NCBI GenBank assembly: GCA_029945945.1
Contig: JAQSDM010000005.1
Span: forward strand, 893,353-957,352
Source of the DNA: Algoriphagus sp.
GTDB taxonomy: Bacteria; Bacteroidota; Bacteroidia; Cytophagales; Cyclobacteriaceae
Direction: 5' to 3'
DNA length: 64,000 bases
The notes under the pieces are model-generated. The model saw only the letters and a list, made by a program, of their open reading frames with translations, did no database searches and was not told the origin of the DNA. Shown in pieces: positions 1-7,909 of this stretch (positions are counted from its first letter, which is position 1; each line of letters opens with the position of its first letter). The position numbers and the translations under genes were made by a program.

Positions 1-993
1 ATCTTAGATACCCAATCTTCCAGACTGGCTTATCAGGCAGGGGAAAAAGCCCTCGAAAGAGCTAAGCAACAAGTCGTGTTTGACGTAGCCAGGAGGTATT
101 TGCAAGTGCTTTTAGACAAAGAATTGCTCAGAATAGCTCAGCAAAACCTGGATAATCAGAAGCAGCAGCTCACCCAGATCGAGGGGTTTGTGGATGCAGG
201 GTTGAGGACAATTTCTGATTTGTATAACCAGCAATCCGAAGTCGCGCGAGTAGAATCCGTAGTCGTTGATGCCCAGGTTCAAATGGAAAATGACGTCTGG
301 GATCTAGCAGAATACTTGCAGTTGGAAGTCGGGGTGGCCCCGGAATTGGCGGCAGTAGATCCGTTGTCAAGAGAAGATTCATTCGAAGGAATGGAAATGG
401 CTCAGCTTTATGAATTAGCCAAATCCAACCGGGCAGATCGAAATCAGCAGGAATTATTGACGACCGCCACTAAGAAGGATATGCAGGCAATCAAAGCGAT
501 GTATTTCCCCAGATTGAATGCGTTTTATAATTACAATACCTTCTTCACCACACTTGATGAGAGAACCCTGAGAGAGCAATTATTGAAGGTTTACCCACAG
601 AACACCTTGGGATTGACACTCGCAATTCCCATTTTCAATAATTTCAATACTAGATTGGATGTGAGCAGAAGCAAAGTCGCTTATCAAAATCAGATCCTCA
701 GGAAGGAATCTATAGACCGGAAAATCTACCAGGAAGTGAAGCTGGCTAACCAAAACTACAAGGCGGCAATTCAAAAAGAGAGAAATACGCAGGTTCAGGT
801 ATTGGCTGCCAATGAGGCGAAAAATGCCGTTCAGGAGAGATTCAGACTTGGTATTTCAAATTTTGTGGATTTATCGACCGCTAATCAGCAACTGGTGAAC
901 GCTCAGGCTGATCAGGCACAGGCGATCTACACGCTCTTTTTTCAGGAGATTTTGATGAGGCACGCAGTGGGTACGTTGGAGGTGACGGATTGA
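1..993 (+). CDS. TolC family outer membrane efflux protein, 5' end outside the window
   Basis: The frame is open from base 1 through a stop at 991-993, so the gene starts upstream; the GTG at 76 is internal. The roughly 330 visible residues are long amphipathic, glutamine- and alanine-rich helices (for example LQVLLDKELLRIAQQNL) with a PRLNAFYNYN strand stretch in the middle and TLGLTLAIPIFN before the second helical hairpin. This is the layout of the second half of an outer membrane efflux protein (OEP/TolC): a trimeric channel for RND or ABC exporters or a type I secretion system. The end GISNFVDLSTANQQLVNAQADQ is typical of the last TolC helix. No partner pump is visible, because the neighbours upstream lie outside the window. 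The substrate cannot be inferred. The gene is followed at once by a strong terminator. Confidence 0.9.
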   Translation: MLDTQSSRLAYQAGEKALERAKQQVVFDVARRYLQVLLDKELLRIAQQNLDNQKQQLTQIEGFVDAGLRTISDLYNQQSEVARVESVVVDAQVQMENDVWDLAEYLQLEVGVAPELAAVDPLSREDSFEGMEMAQLYELAKSNRADRNQQELLTTATKKDMQAIKAMYFPRLNAFYNYNTFFTTLDERTLREQLLKVYPQNTLGLTLAIPIFNNFNTRLDVSRSKVAYQNQILRKESIDRKIYQEVKLANQNYKAAIQKERNTQVQVLAANEAKNAVQERFRLGISNFVDLSTANQQLVNAQADQAQAIYTLFFQEILMRHAVGTLEVTD

Positions 994-1038
994 GGTAGGA
1001 GGGAGTTTTACCACAAGATCAAAGTCGCAGTTTCAGTT

Positions 1039-1071
1039 GTCCAGCTTCTCCGGAAGCTGGACTTTTTTTTT
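1039..1071 (+). terminator. Rho-independent terminator after the TolC gene
   Basis: A perfect 10-bp stem (GTCCAGCTTC / GAAGCTGGAC) with a 4-nt loop is followed by nine T residues on the plus strand, 45 bases after the TolC stop codon. Confidence 0.9.
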
Positions 1072-1411
1072 ATCACAAAGTGTAAAATAAATTCTCTTCA
1101 CGGCGCAAAGTCAAAAGGAATTAAATCACCTGCGATGGAGGCCGCTCCGTCGAAGAAAATAATCCTGAAGGGCAGACATTGCTTCAGCTTGGGGTGTAGC
1201 TTGCGGAACCCCTGATGGCCAAAAACAGTTGAGGTTGTTTTTTTTCACCGCAAAGTCCGCGAAGGAACGCAAAGAAGTAGGAGTTTTCATTGCTATTTTT
1301 TACGACCAAGGATTAAGAAAACAAGAAGATTATCGAGTGAGAGTGTCGTATTTCCGCAAAAAAAAAGCGGTATCCAATAACCATCCTTAAGATACTTGGG
1401 ACTACATAAAA
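1072..1411. other. Non-coding spacer with degenerate dispersed-repeat-like sequence
   Basis: I see no convincing gene in these 340 bases. Two similar pieces, TTCAC-(G)GCGCAAAGTC near 1097-1112 and TTCACCGCAAAGTC near 1244-1257, resemble the degenerate CGCAAAG-type repeats often found between genes in this phylum. The spacer separates the convergent TolC gene and OmpA-like gene. Confidence 0.45.
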
Positions 1412-1443
1412 AAAAGCAGGCCCTTTATAAAGAGCCTGCTTTT
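1412..1443 (-). terminator. Terminator of the OmpA-like lipoprotein gene
   Basis: The arms AAAAGCAGGC and GCCTGCTTTT pair perfectly over 10 bp around a 12-nt loop. The minus-strand transcript continues with a run of Us. It lies 28 bases past the stop codon of the OmpA-like gene. Confidence 0.85.
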
Positions 1444-1470
1444 CTAAAAAGTAATAGTTGGTTTTAGCTG

Positions 1471-2316
1471 TTAAAGCATTGCAAAGAACATATCCAGATC
1501 CGGGATCAAGACAATTCTTGTTCTTCTGTTAAGCGCCATATTTTCAGGGCTGTCATTACCTACCAAAGGCATGTAACTTGCTCTTCCTGCTGCAATCATT
1601 TTCTCAGGAGCTACATTGAAATCCATTTGAAGTTTACGGACGATTGAAGTTGCTCTTTTCACAGAAAGATCCCAGTTGTCCTGAATTACTCCTGTAGAGA
1701 TAGATCTTGGATCAGTATGACCTTCGATCATTACTTGCAGACTTGGTTCTGCATTGATCACTTCAGCTAATTTCTTCAGCAAAGGGTCTGCCTTTGAGTT
1801 GATTTTATAGCTACCAGTAGTGAATAAAAGTTTGTCTGAAATAGAGATCATTACTACAGTTTGGTTGATGTCGATCTGAATATCGTCTTCCTCACCACCA
1901 GTGTTTTCGGTAATGTTCTTTTTGATGTTGTATTCCACTGCAAGGTTTACAGAATCTTCCAAAGTCTTGGCTTCGCTAAGTTTTGTCTGATCAACTTTAG
2001 TCAGTGTTTCATTCATTTTCACCTTTGAATTCTTGGACATCACGGTTGCTCCATCCAGACTTAGCATACCATTGTTGGTGGTAGTAAGTTCGTCATTCAT
2101 AGATCTAAGAGAATTGATACGAGTATTGTATTCAGCTACCCTTCCTTCGATAACTGTCATTTTCGCCTCTAATTCTGCTTTTTCCTGACTTGTGGTTGCA
2201 AGTTCAGTCTGCGTTTTGAAAAGATTGCTTTCCAATTCTGTGTATTTCTTTTTAGATACACAGGAGACCATCATTCCGGCCCCCAAAATTCCTGTAATGA
2301 TTAATAATTTTTTCAT
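1471..2316 (-). CDS. OmpA family peptidoglycan-binding lipoprotein
   Basis: I start the gene at the methionine of MKKLLIITGILGAGMMVSC. This makes a short lipoprotein signal peptide with the lipobox cysteine at about residue 19; the longer upstream frame adds 15 residues with no signal-like character. After the cysteine there is a coiled-coil-like stretch (about 25-80). The C-terminal third (about 165-275) is an OmpA/MotB domain, with IEGHTDPR followed by LSVKRATSIVRKL and MALNRRTRIVLIP, which binds diaminopimelate in peptidoglycan. The protein should sit in the outer membrane and tether it to the cell wall. It forms a single-gene unit with its own terminator. The family assignment is secure; the individual role is unknown. 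Confidence 0.9.
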   Translation of the reverse strand: MKKLLIITGILGAGMMVSCVSKKKYTELESNLFKTQTELATTSQEKAELEAKMTVIEGRVAEYNTRINSLRSMNDELTTTNNGMLSLDGATVMSKNSKVKMNETLTKVDQTKLSEAKTLEDSVNLAVEYNIKKNITENTGGEEDDIQIDINQTVVMISISDKLLFTTGSYKINSKADPLLKKLAEVINAEPSLQVMIEGHTDPRSISTGVIQDNWDLSVKRATSIVRKLQMDFNVAPEKMIAAGRASYMPLVGNDSPENMALNRRTRIVLIPDLDMFFAML

Positions 2317-2466
2317 ATTCTGTATATGTTTATGTTCCGGTATATCCAAACCAATTGCCATAAATAGAATGAGGAATTTTTGAATACGACTTATTCATGA
2401 AAAAGTGCCTTTCGTGCTCACAGGCCTATTTTTAGAAGGATTTTGACAGATTTGAAGCAAAAAAAA

Positions 2467-2487
2467 ATCCCGGAGAGTATCCGGGAT
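2467..2487 (-). terminator. Terminator of the DUF4136 lipoprotein gene
   Basis: The arms ATCCCGGA and TCCGGGAT form a perfect 8-bp stem with a 5-nt loop, followed on the minus strand by a run of about seven to eight T residues. Confidence 0.85.
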
Positions 2488-2552
2488 GAAGTCAAAATAT
2501 GTAGAATAATTCCACAGATTGGGTAGGTGGGGTATCATCAAGTATGACCCAA

Positions 2553-3137
2553 TCACTCCATATATCTATTGACGACTTTGAATTCATTCATCACCCGATA
2601 GGCTGCCCGTGTAATGTCTGATTGAAAATTTGGAGAGGAGTAGTCGAAGTTCGCAGCAGTGTAACCTTGCCAAATAGTGTTTCCCCTTTTGTTGTCAATC
2701 ACATAGATAACAAGCATTCCTTCGTTTTCAGCATATTGGACACGGTTGTATGTTTCGTCTTTTTCCTGTTCCTTTTCGATTTCTCCTTGTTCATTCAATG
2801 TGGTGACTCCGCGTCTTTCCAGCCAATAATCAAACTCAGGCTGAGCGTAACCCCTGTAACGGATCGAATCTGAAAAGATTTTGTAACTCACCAGTAAATC
2901 CGGTTTTGTTGTCTGCTCTCTAAAGCCCTGCGAGCCCAATCTTGCACCAATGGTAGCTGTCAATACAGGATCTATTGGATTTTCGCTGTACTCGCTATGC
3001 TCAATAAAAGCAAAGGTTTTATACTTTTTAAAAGCACCCTGATAGTTGTAATCATATTCAGTGATATAGTCTTGTTGCGTGAAACATGATGCACATGCAA
3101 GCAGCAAAATTGCGAACGAAAAAGTGGAGAGTTTCAT
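2553..3137 (-). CDS. DUF4136 domain lipoprotein
   Basis: The 194-residue product begins with a lipoprotein signal (LLLACASCF, cysteine near residue 18). The mature part has the DUF4136 pattern: YNYQGAFKKYKTFAFIE near the N-terminus, an ATIGARLGSQGFREQTTKPDLLVSY-type strand-helix unit (about 65-85), and GMLVIYVIDNKRGNTIWQG (about 138-156), ending with VMNEFKV. DUF4136 proteins are small envelope lipoproteins of unknown function in Bacteroidota and Proteobacteria. The gene stands alone, with a terminator behind it. An acidic EQGEIEKEQEKDE loop (about 115-127) looks like a family-variable insert. Confidence 0.88.
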   Translation of the reverse strand: MKLSTFSFAILLLACASCFTQQDYITEYDYNYQGAFKKYKTFAFIEHSEYSENPIDPVLTATIGARLGSQGFREQTTKPDLLVSYKIFSDSIRYRGYAQPEFDYWLERRGVTTLNEQGEIEKEQEKDETYNRVQYAENEGMLVIYVIDNKRGNTIWQGYTAANFDYSSPNFQSDITRAAYRVMNEFKVVNRYME

Positions 3138-3332
3138 AGTAATAGTGGTCGATGTTTAGTTTTTTTTAAAACTTTTAAATCAGAAGCATTGTAACTGATT
3201 GCTGAAAAATTTGTTTTGGACAACGAGTTGGGATTCAGAATTCTATAGACTTAATTTACGAAAAATCGAGGGGAAGAAATTTTTTTCAGCTGTTATTTTT
3301 TTTAGAAAATTTTTAGGAAGGTTAATTATATC

Positions 3333-4019
3333 CTAGCGGGAATACAATTGATGAAATGCAGAAAGTTGGAGATAAGTTTTTGACTTGGTATCCGTGGTTT
3401 GATCCATGATTCCAATTTGAAAGGAAAGATTTTTCACAACCCGATATCCAATTCCCAGATACAATCTGTTTCGGTCAAAATATTCAACGCTATCCTCCAA
3501 TTTTTCTCCATTTATAAAAAGTTCATCATAGCCCTGAACGTACCAGGAGCCTTTTTCTCCCAATTCGATTGAATTGATTTGCACATTTACAAAAATCGCG
3601 TACCGAAACCGGGTTTTGAAATCCACATTTTCGATCCACCTCTGCTCGTATCTGAATCGATGCATCAATCCGACTTTCCCAACTTTTTGCCTCAGGATGA
3701 CTTCCTGATACAACCGATTCTCATGAATGGAATTTGTCGCATCTCCTTCAGCCTGAGAAGTAATGGATCCATATCCTGCCAGGAAACTTGCCGCGCCATT
3801 TTTCAGATTGTATTGCAAACCTGTTCGAAGGAGCATTTGCTCGAGGTCACCGATTGCGTTGTGATTCCGGTATTGAGCTTCCCCATGAATCGCCCAGGGA
3901 CTATCCGTAAATCTGAAATTCCCGAAATACATATACCACGCGCCCAGATCGCTGCTTCCCTGCGAAAAACCAAAATTTGAAATTGAGATGAAGGTGAGGA
4001 GGAGGATAAGTTTTTTCAT
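3333..4019 (-). CDS. DUF2490 family outer-membrane protein
   Basis: The 228-residue product has a clear signal peptide (MKKLILLLTFISISNFGFSQ). Alternating beta strands follow, beginning LGAWYMYFGNFRF and WAIHGEAQYRNHNAIGDLEQ, and ending in an aromatic strand (YLQLSAFHQLYSR), as expected for a small beta-barrel inserted by BAM. The W-x-x-Y start and the E-x-x-Y-R-N strand match DUF2490. The function of the family is unknown. It lies 71 bases downstream (in transcription order) of the epimerase-like gene and may be co-transcribed with it. Confidence 0.85.
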   Translation of the reverse strand: MKKLILLLTFISISNFGFSQGSSDLGAWYMYFGNFRFTDSPWAIHGEAQYRNHNAIGDLEQMLLRTGLQYNLKNGAASFLAGYGSITSQAEGDATNSIHENRLYQEVILRQKVGKVGLMHRFRYEQRWIENVDFKTRFRYAIFVNVQINSIELGEKGSWYVQGYDELFINGEKLEDSVEYFDRNRLYLGIGYRVVKNLSFQIGIMDQTTDTKSKTYLQLSAFHQLYSR

Positions 4020-4089
4020 TAATTAACTGGTGACTTAAGCTTGCAGAAAGGGTTTAAAAATCAAAACTCCAAAATTTCCTCAAGGTTTA

Positions 4090-5007
4090 TCAAATACATT
4101 CCTTCAACCCTTGTTCGATCGGGGTGGGTTTCAGCCCATAGGCCTTCTCGATTTTGGTGGAATCCAAACAATAATCCTGGTCGGATTGGTAGCGAAGCTC
4201 TTTTACTTCCTTTAAAACCGGGATAAATATTCCCAGAACCGAAATCATCCAGGGAGACATGACCTGAAGTTTTGCGTTTTTCGAAAGGAGCCTGTTCAAG
4301 ATCAAAGTGATTTCTTTTCCGCTCGGGTAGGAGGGATCTGTGGGAAGATTCCAGGTTTGATTCCAGGCGCTTTCCTGCAAGGCCAAAAACGCCGTCGCTT
4401 TTCCTGCGTCAGGGATATAGGTGAAGGAATGCTTTTTGTCTCCGGAGTAGAGCCATTGAGGGTTTTTCCCGGCTTTCATCCGATTGATGACGAGTTCGTT
4501 CAGGACGCTATTATTTGCTCCGGGACCGTAGAAATCCGCAGCCCGCGCGACGATGGCTTTTAGCTTCCCGGACTTTACTTCTTTCCAGAGCATTTCCAGG
4601 ATTTGCTTTCTCACTTTCCCTTTTTCACTTTGAGGATTCAGGGGCGTTTCTTCGGTCAAGTGCCCCACTTGAGCCGGATCGAGCGCATACATATTGTCGA
4701 AGAAGACCAGTTTGGCGCCATGAGAGATGCAGGCATCGAGCGTATTTCTCATAATGATGGGCCAGTCATGCTTCCAGATAGCGGTTTTATACGTAATCCC
4801 TGCGACGAGAAAGACGATTTCCGAACCTTTGACCGCATCCGAAACCTGATTGGCATCCAGCAAATCAGCTTTGACCAATTCATCGCCGGGATGGTCCGGG
4901 GATGAATTTCGACTCACTTGCCGAAGGACGATCCTTTCTGATCTCAATTCAGATGAAAGAACTTTGGCGATGTTACCATTTGCGCCGAGGATTGTAAAAA
5001 CAGCCAT
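4090..5007 (-). CDS. NAD(P)-binding epimerase/dehydratase-like protein (SDR)
   Basis: The 305-residue protein opens with MAVFTILGANGNIAKVL, a Rossmann dinucleotide motif (GANGNIA, residues 8-14). It continues with the atypical extended-SDR pattern: VKADLLDANQV, then VFLVAGITYKT, and KLVFFDNMYALD in place of a classical YxxxK centre. The segment AIVARAADFYGPGA (about 160-173) and a later KHSFTYIPDAG are typical of NAD-dependent epimerase/dehydratase relatives. The usual catalytic Tyr-x3-Lys is not obvious, so it could be an NmrA-like sensor or a reductase of unknown substrate. It is transcribed divergently from the FAD-dependent oxidoreductase across a 138-base gap. Confidence 0.8.
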   Translation of the reverse strand: MAVFTILGANGNIAKVLSSELRSERIVLRQVSRNSSPDHPGDELVKADLLDANQVSDAVKGSEIVFLVAGITYKTAIWKHDWPIIMRNTLDACISHGAKLVFFDNMYALDPAQVGHLTEETPLNPQSEKGKVRKQILEMLWKEVKSGKLKAIVARAADFYGPGANNSVLNELVINRMKAGKNPQWLYSGDKKHSFTYIPDAGKATAFLALQESAWNQTWNLPTDPSYPSGKEITLILNRLLSKNAKLQVMSPWMISVLGIFIPVLKEVKELRYQSDQDYCLDSTKIEKAYGLKPTPIEQGLKECI

Positions 5008-5145
5008 ACCTATTCAGAAAAGATCGTTTACTTACTAGCTAATAAGGAGTAAATTAAGCATTCCATTGGATTTTGATTCCATTTGTCCAGAGGCAAAATG
5101 CCAATTCAATTCCAGAAAACTCTTCCCTTAACCTTCCAGATTGCC

Positions 5146-6789
5146 ATGTTTCGATCTTTTTTATTTTGTCTGTTTATAGTTTTTCTTTCCTGTTATCAAG
5201 CCTTTTCCCAACAGGTCTTTGAGGCAGATGTAATTGTCTACGGGGGAACTTCAGCCGGGGTGATGGCTGCCGTTCAGGCAAAGAAAATGGGGAAATCTGT
5301 GATTATTGTTTCGCCCGATATTCATTTGGGTGGACTCTCTTCGGGCGGTCTTGGGTTTACAGATACCGGAGACAAGTCTGTGATTGGCGGTTTGGCGCGT
5401 GAGTTTTACCATAGACTCTACCTGCATTATCAGCAGGACTCAGCCTGGAAATGGCAGAAAAAGGAGGAATATGGCAACAAAGGTCAGGGAACTCCGGCTA
5501 TTGACGGGGAATCCCGGACGATGTGGATTTTTGAACCTCATGTCGCAGAGCGGGTTTTTGAGGATTTTGCAAGGGAGTTTGAACTCGAAATTTACCGGGA
5601 CGAATGGCTGAACCGGGAATCAGGAGTGGAGATGACGGATAAAAAGATCAGTTCTATCACAACCCTTTCGGGGAAGAAATACAAAGGGAAAATCTTCATC
5701 GATGCCACATATGAGGGAGATTTGATGGCTTCGGCAGGCGTGAGTTACCATATAGGGCGGGAGTCAAATGAAACCTATGGCGAAACCTGGAACGGTGTTC
5801 AGGTCGGTGTTTTTCAGCACAAGCATTATTTCAAAGAAAACATAAGTCCGTTGGTTGATCCGGAAGATCCCACATCTGGGTTGCTGCCGGAAATTTCAAG
5901 TGAGCCTCCGGGCAAAAACGGGGAAGGAGATAAGAGATTGCAGGCATATAATTTCAGAATGGCTTTGAGTCGGCATCCGGAAAACCGGGTTCCGTTTGAG
6001 AAGCCAGCCAATTACGATCCGAAACGCTACGAATTGCTGGCGAGAGTCTATAGCGCTGGCTGGACCGAAACGTTTGAGAAGTATGATCCGATTCCTAATC
6101 TGAAGACTGATACCAATAATCACGGGCCTTTCAGCACAGACTACATCGGTAAAAACTACGAGTATCCTGAGGCAAACTATGCGGAGAGGCGGAAGATGAT
6201 TCAGGAGCATGAAGAGTACCAAAAAGGCCTGATGTATTTTTTGGCCAATGATCCGGAGGTTCCGGCCGAAGTGAAATCAGAGATGGCGCAATGGGGTTTA
6301 GCGAAGGATGAATTTCAAGATAATGGAAATTGGCCCCATCAAATCTATGTGAGAGAAGCCCGGCGAATGATCGGTAGCTATGTGATGACCGAGCACGATG
6401 TATTGGGAAAAATTGAAGTTCCAAAGCCTGTCGGAATGGGTTCCTATTCTCTGGATTCCCACAATGTGCAGCGATTTGTGACCAAAGAGGGTTTCGTCCA
6501 AAACGAAGGAGACATTGGCGTTCATCCCGAGAAACCATACAGCATATCACTGGGAACTTTACTTCCCAAAAAAGAAGAATGTACGAACCTGCTGGTTCCG
6601 GTTTGTGTGTCAAGTTCGCATACAGCCTTTGGATCGATTCGGATGGAACCTGTGTTTATGATTTTGGGTCAGTCAGCAGCCGCGGCGGGAATCCTGGCAA
6701 TCGAGAATAATCAGGCAGTTCAGGATATTTCCTACGAAAGCCTTCGCAAGATTTTGGAGGATGAAAAGCAGGTTATGAAGATAAATTAG
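5146..6789 (+). CDS. Secreted FAD-dependent oxidoreductase (FAD-dependent/xanthan-lyase-like family)
   Basis: I choose the ATG at 5146 because it begins a good signal peptide (FRSFLFCLFIVFLSCYQAFSQ); the frame extends upstream to 5083 with a non-signal leader. The mature protein starts with a flavin Rossmann motif (DVIVYGGTSAGVMAAVQAKK, GGTSAG instead of GxGxxG), then LGGLSSGGLGFTD and GKIFIDATYEGDLMASAGV, the second FAD contact. The C-terminal MILGQSAAAAGILA helix is also typical of this group. Relatives are annotated as FAD-dependent oxidoreductases, sometimes misnamed xanthan lyases, and often occur in polysaccharide or amino-acid degradation loci. The substrate is unknown. The protein should act in the periplasm or at the cell surface. 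Confidence 0.85.
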   Translation: MFRSFLFCLFIVFLSCYQAFSQQVFEADVIVYGGTSAGVMAAVQAKKMGKSVIIVSPDIHLGGLSSGGLGFTDTGDKSVIGGLAREFYHRLYLHYQQDSAWKWQKKEEYGNKGQGTPAIDGESRTMWIFEPHVAERVFEDFAREFELEIYRDEWLNRESGVEMTDKKISSITTLSGKKYKGKIFIDATYEGDLMASAGVSYHIGRESNETYGETWNGVQVGVFQHKHYFKENISPLVDPEDPTSGLLPEISSEPPGKNGEGDKRLQAYNFRMALSRHPENRVPFEKPANYDPKRYELLARVYSAGWTETFEKYDPIPNLKTDTNNHGPFSTDYIGKNYEYPEANYAERRKMIQEHEEYQKGLMYFLANDPEVPAEVKSEMAQWGLAKDEFQDNGNWPHQIYVREARRMIGSYVMTEHDVLGKIEVPKPVGMGSYSLDSHNVQRFVTKEGFVQNEGDIGVHPEKPYSISLGTLLPKKEECTNLLVPVCVSSSHTAFGSIRMEPVFMILGQSAAAAGILAIENNQAVQDISYESLRKILEDEKQVMKIN

Positions 6790-6830
6790 TACTATTTTAG
6801 GAGGCTATTTTTTTTCAGAATTTTCCGTCG

Positions 6831-7613
6831 ATGAAAAAATTAAAGAAAGCTCTAAAGCGTATTCCAGGTGTTGGTTATTTGGCTAAATCATTACACAATG
6901 TATTGTTTCCGAAAATCCATATTCCTGCATACTGGATAGATCGATACGTCAAAAATTCGTCCTGTGATATAGTTCAGATTGGTTCAAATGATGGAAGGAC
7001 CGGGGATCCGATTTATTCTTTGATCATAGCAAAGACAAAATGGAAAACAGTTTTGGTTGAGCCTGTTCCTTATTTATTTGAAAGGCTAAAGAAAAATTAC
7101 CCGGCTGAACCAAGATTTAGATTTGAAAATGCAGCGATCAACGATGGGATAAAACAGGTATTCTACTTTGTAAATATAAAGGAGGATGGAAAGTTGAAAA
7201 ACTTCCCTAATTGGCATGATCAATTGGGTTCTTTCAATAGGGCAAATATTACGAATCATCTGGATGGAACTCTTGAACCTTTTATTGAAGAAATGGAAGT
7301 TGATGGACTCACTCTTGATGATCTTTTCAAGAAAAACGGAGTTGAGAATCTGAAACTACTTCATTTAGATACCGAAGGATACGATTGGAAGATTTTATCC
7401 CAGCTTGATCTGAAAAAGCTTCAGCCCGCGGTCTTATTTTTTGAGCATAAACATTTGAGTGAAGCTGAATTGGCGGAAGCAAGCAATTTTCTCGAACCCG
7501 AGTTTCATGTTTTCAAATTCGAATCCGATTTCCTTTGTTTGCGAAAAGAGATCCTGAAAAAAAGTGATCTTCGAAAGCTAAATGAGTTGATGAAGTCTGC
7601 AGAAAGCATATGA
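6831..7613 (+). CDS. FkbM family SAM-dependent methyltransferase
   Basis: The 260-residue protein contains the FkbM signature: VQIGSNDGRTGD (SAM-binding loop, about 46-57), KTVLVEPVPYLFERLKKNY (about 73-91), LDDLFKKNGVENLKLLHLDTEGYDWKIL split into two motifs (LHLDTEGYD near 180), and a final VLFFEHKHLS. These enzymes put methyl groups on sugars or antibiotics. Here a sugar in a surface glycan is likely, but no other glycan gene is adjacent, so the target is unknown. The gene lies 41 bases after the FAD oxidoreductase. Its codon choice looks more A/T-rich than its upstream neighbour's. Confidence 0.9.
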   Translation: MKKLKKALKRIPGVGYLAKSLHNVLFPKIHIPAYWIDRYVKNSSCDIVQIGSNDGRTGDPIYSLIIAKTKWKTVLVEPVPYLFERLKKNYPAEPRFRFENAAINDGIKQVFYFVNIKEDGKLKNFPNWHDQLGSFNRANITNHLDGTLEPFIEEMEVDGLTLDDLFKKNGVENLKLLHLDTEGYDWKILSQLDLKKLQPAVLFFEHKHLSEAELAEASNFLEPEFHVFKFESDFLCLRKEILKKSDLRKLNELMKSAESI

Positions 7614-7699
7614 CAACTCTACGTAATTTCAAACAGCACCTTGGGGTGAATCATACGTTAAAAGGAATAGCCAAAGCGAAGGAGTGCTATAAAAAGTGA
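7610..7699 (+). other. Possible 29-residue ORF overlapping the FkbM stop codon
   Basis: An ATG at 7610 overlaps the FkbM stop codon in the coupled ATGA arrangement and opens 29 codons (MTTLRNFKQHLGVNH...) to a TGA at 7697. It could be the remnant of a larger second gene of a glycan operon cut off by rearrangement, or chance. No domain is recognisable. Confidence 0.25.
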
Positions 7700-7878
7700 C
7701 TCCCGGCATGTGTAATTAATGCAGTTTTGGATAAGGCTGAATATTCTAAAGTAGTGGGTTTTTTATCGATACCAAAAGGATCAAGGATAGGATTATATTA
7801 AGGGTATTATTATAAAAAAATAAGATAATTCACTAATTTACAGTAAGATAATTAGTGGTTCTCCTGATTCATCTGACA

Positions 7879-7886
7879 TATATTTG
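7879..7886 (+). promoter_or_regulatory. Candidate -7 promoter box (TATATTTG) of the PAS gene
   Basis: TATATTTG fits the Bacteroidota primary sigma -7 consensus TAnnTTTG and sits 24 bases before the start codon of the PAS protein. I do not see a clear -33 TTG at the right distance. Confidence 0.5.
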
Positions 7887-7909
7887 TTCATTTTAAAAAC
7901 TGAAATTCT

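Noticed and set aside
7616..7622. TACGTAA after the FkbM gene
   Set aside because: It stands alone, with no nitrate-related gene nearby, so I treat it as chance.
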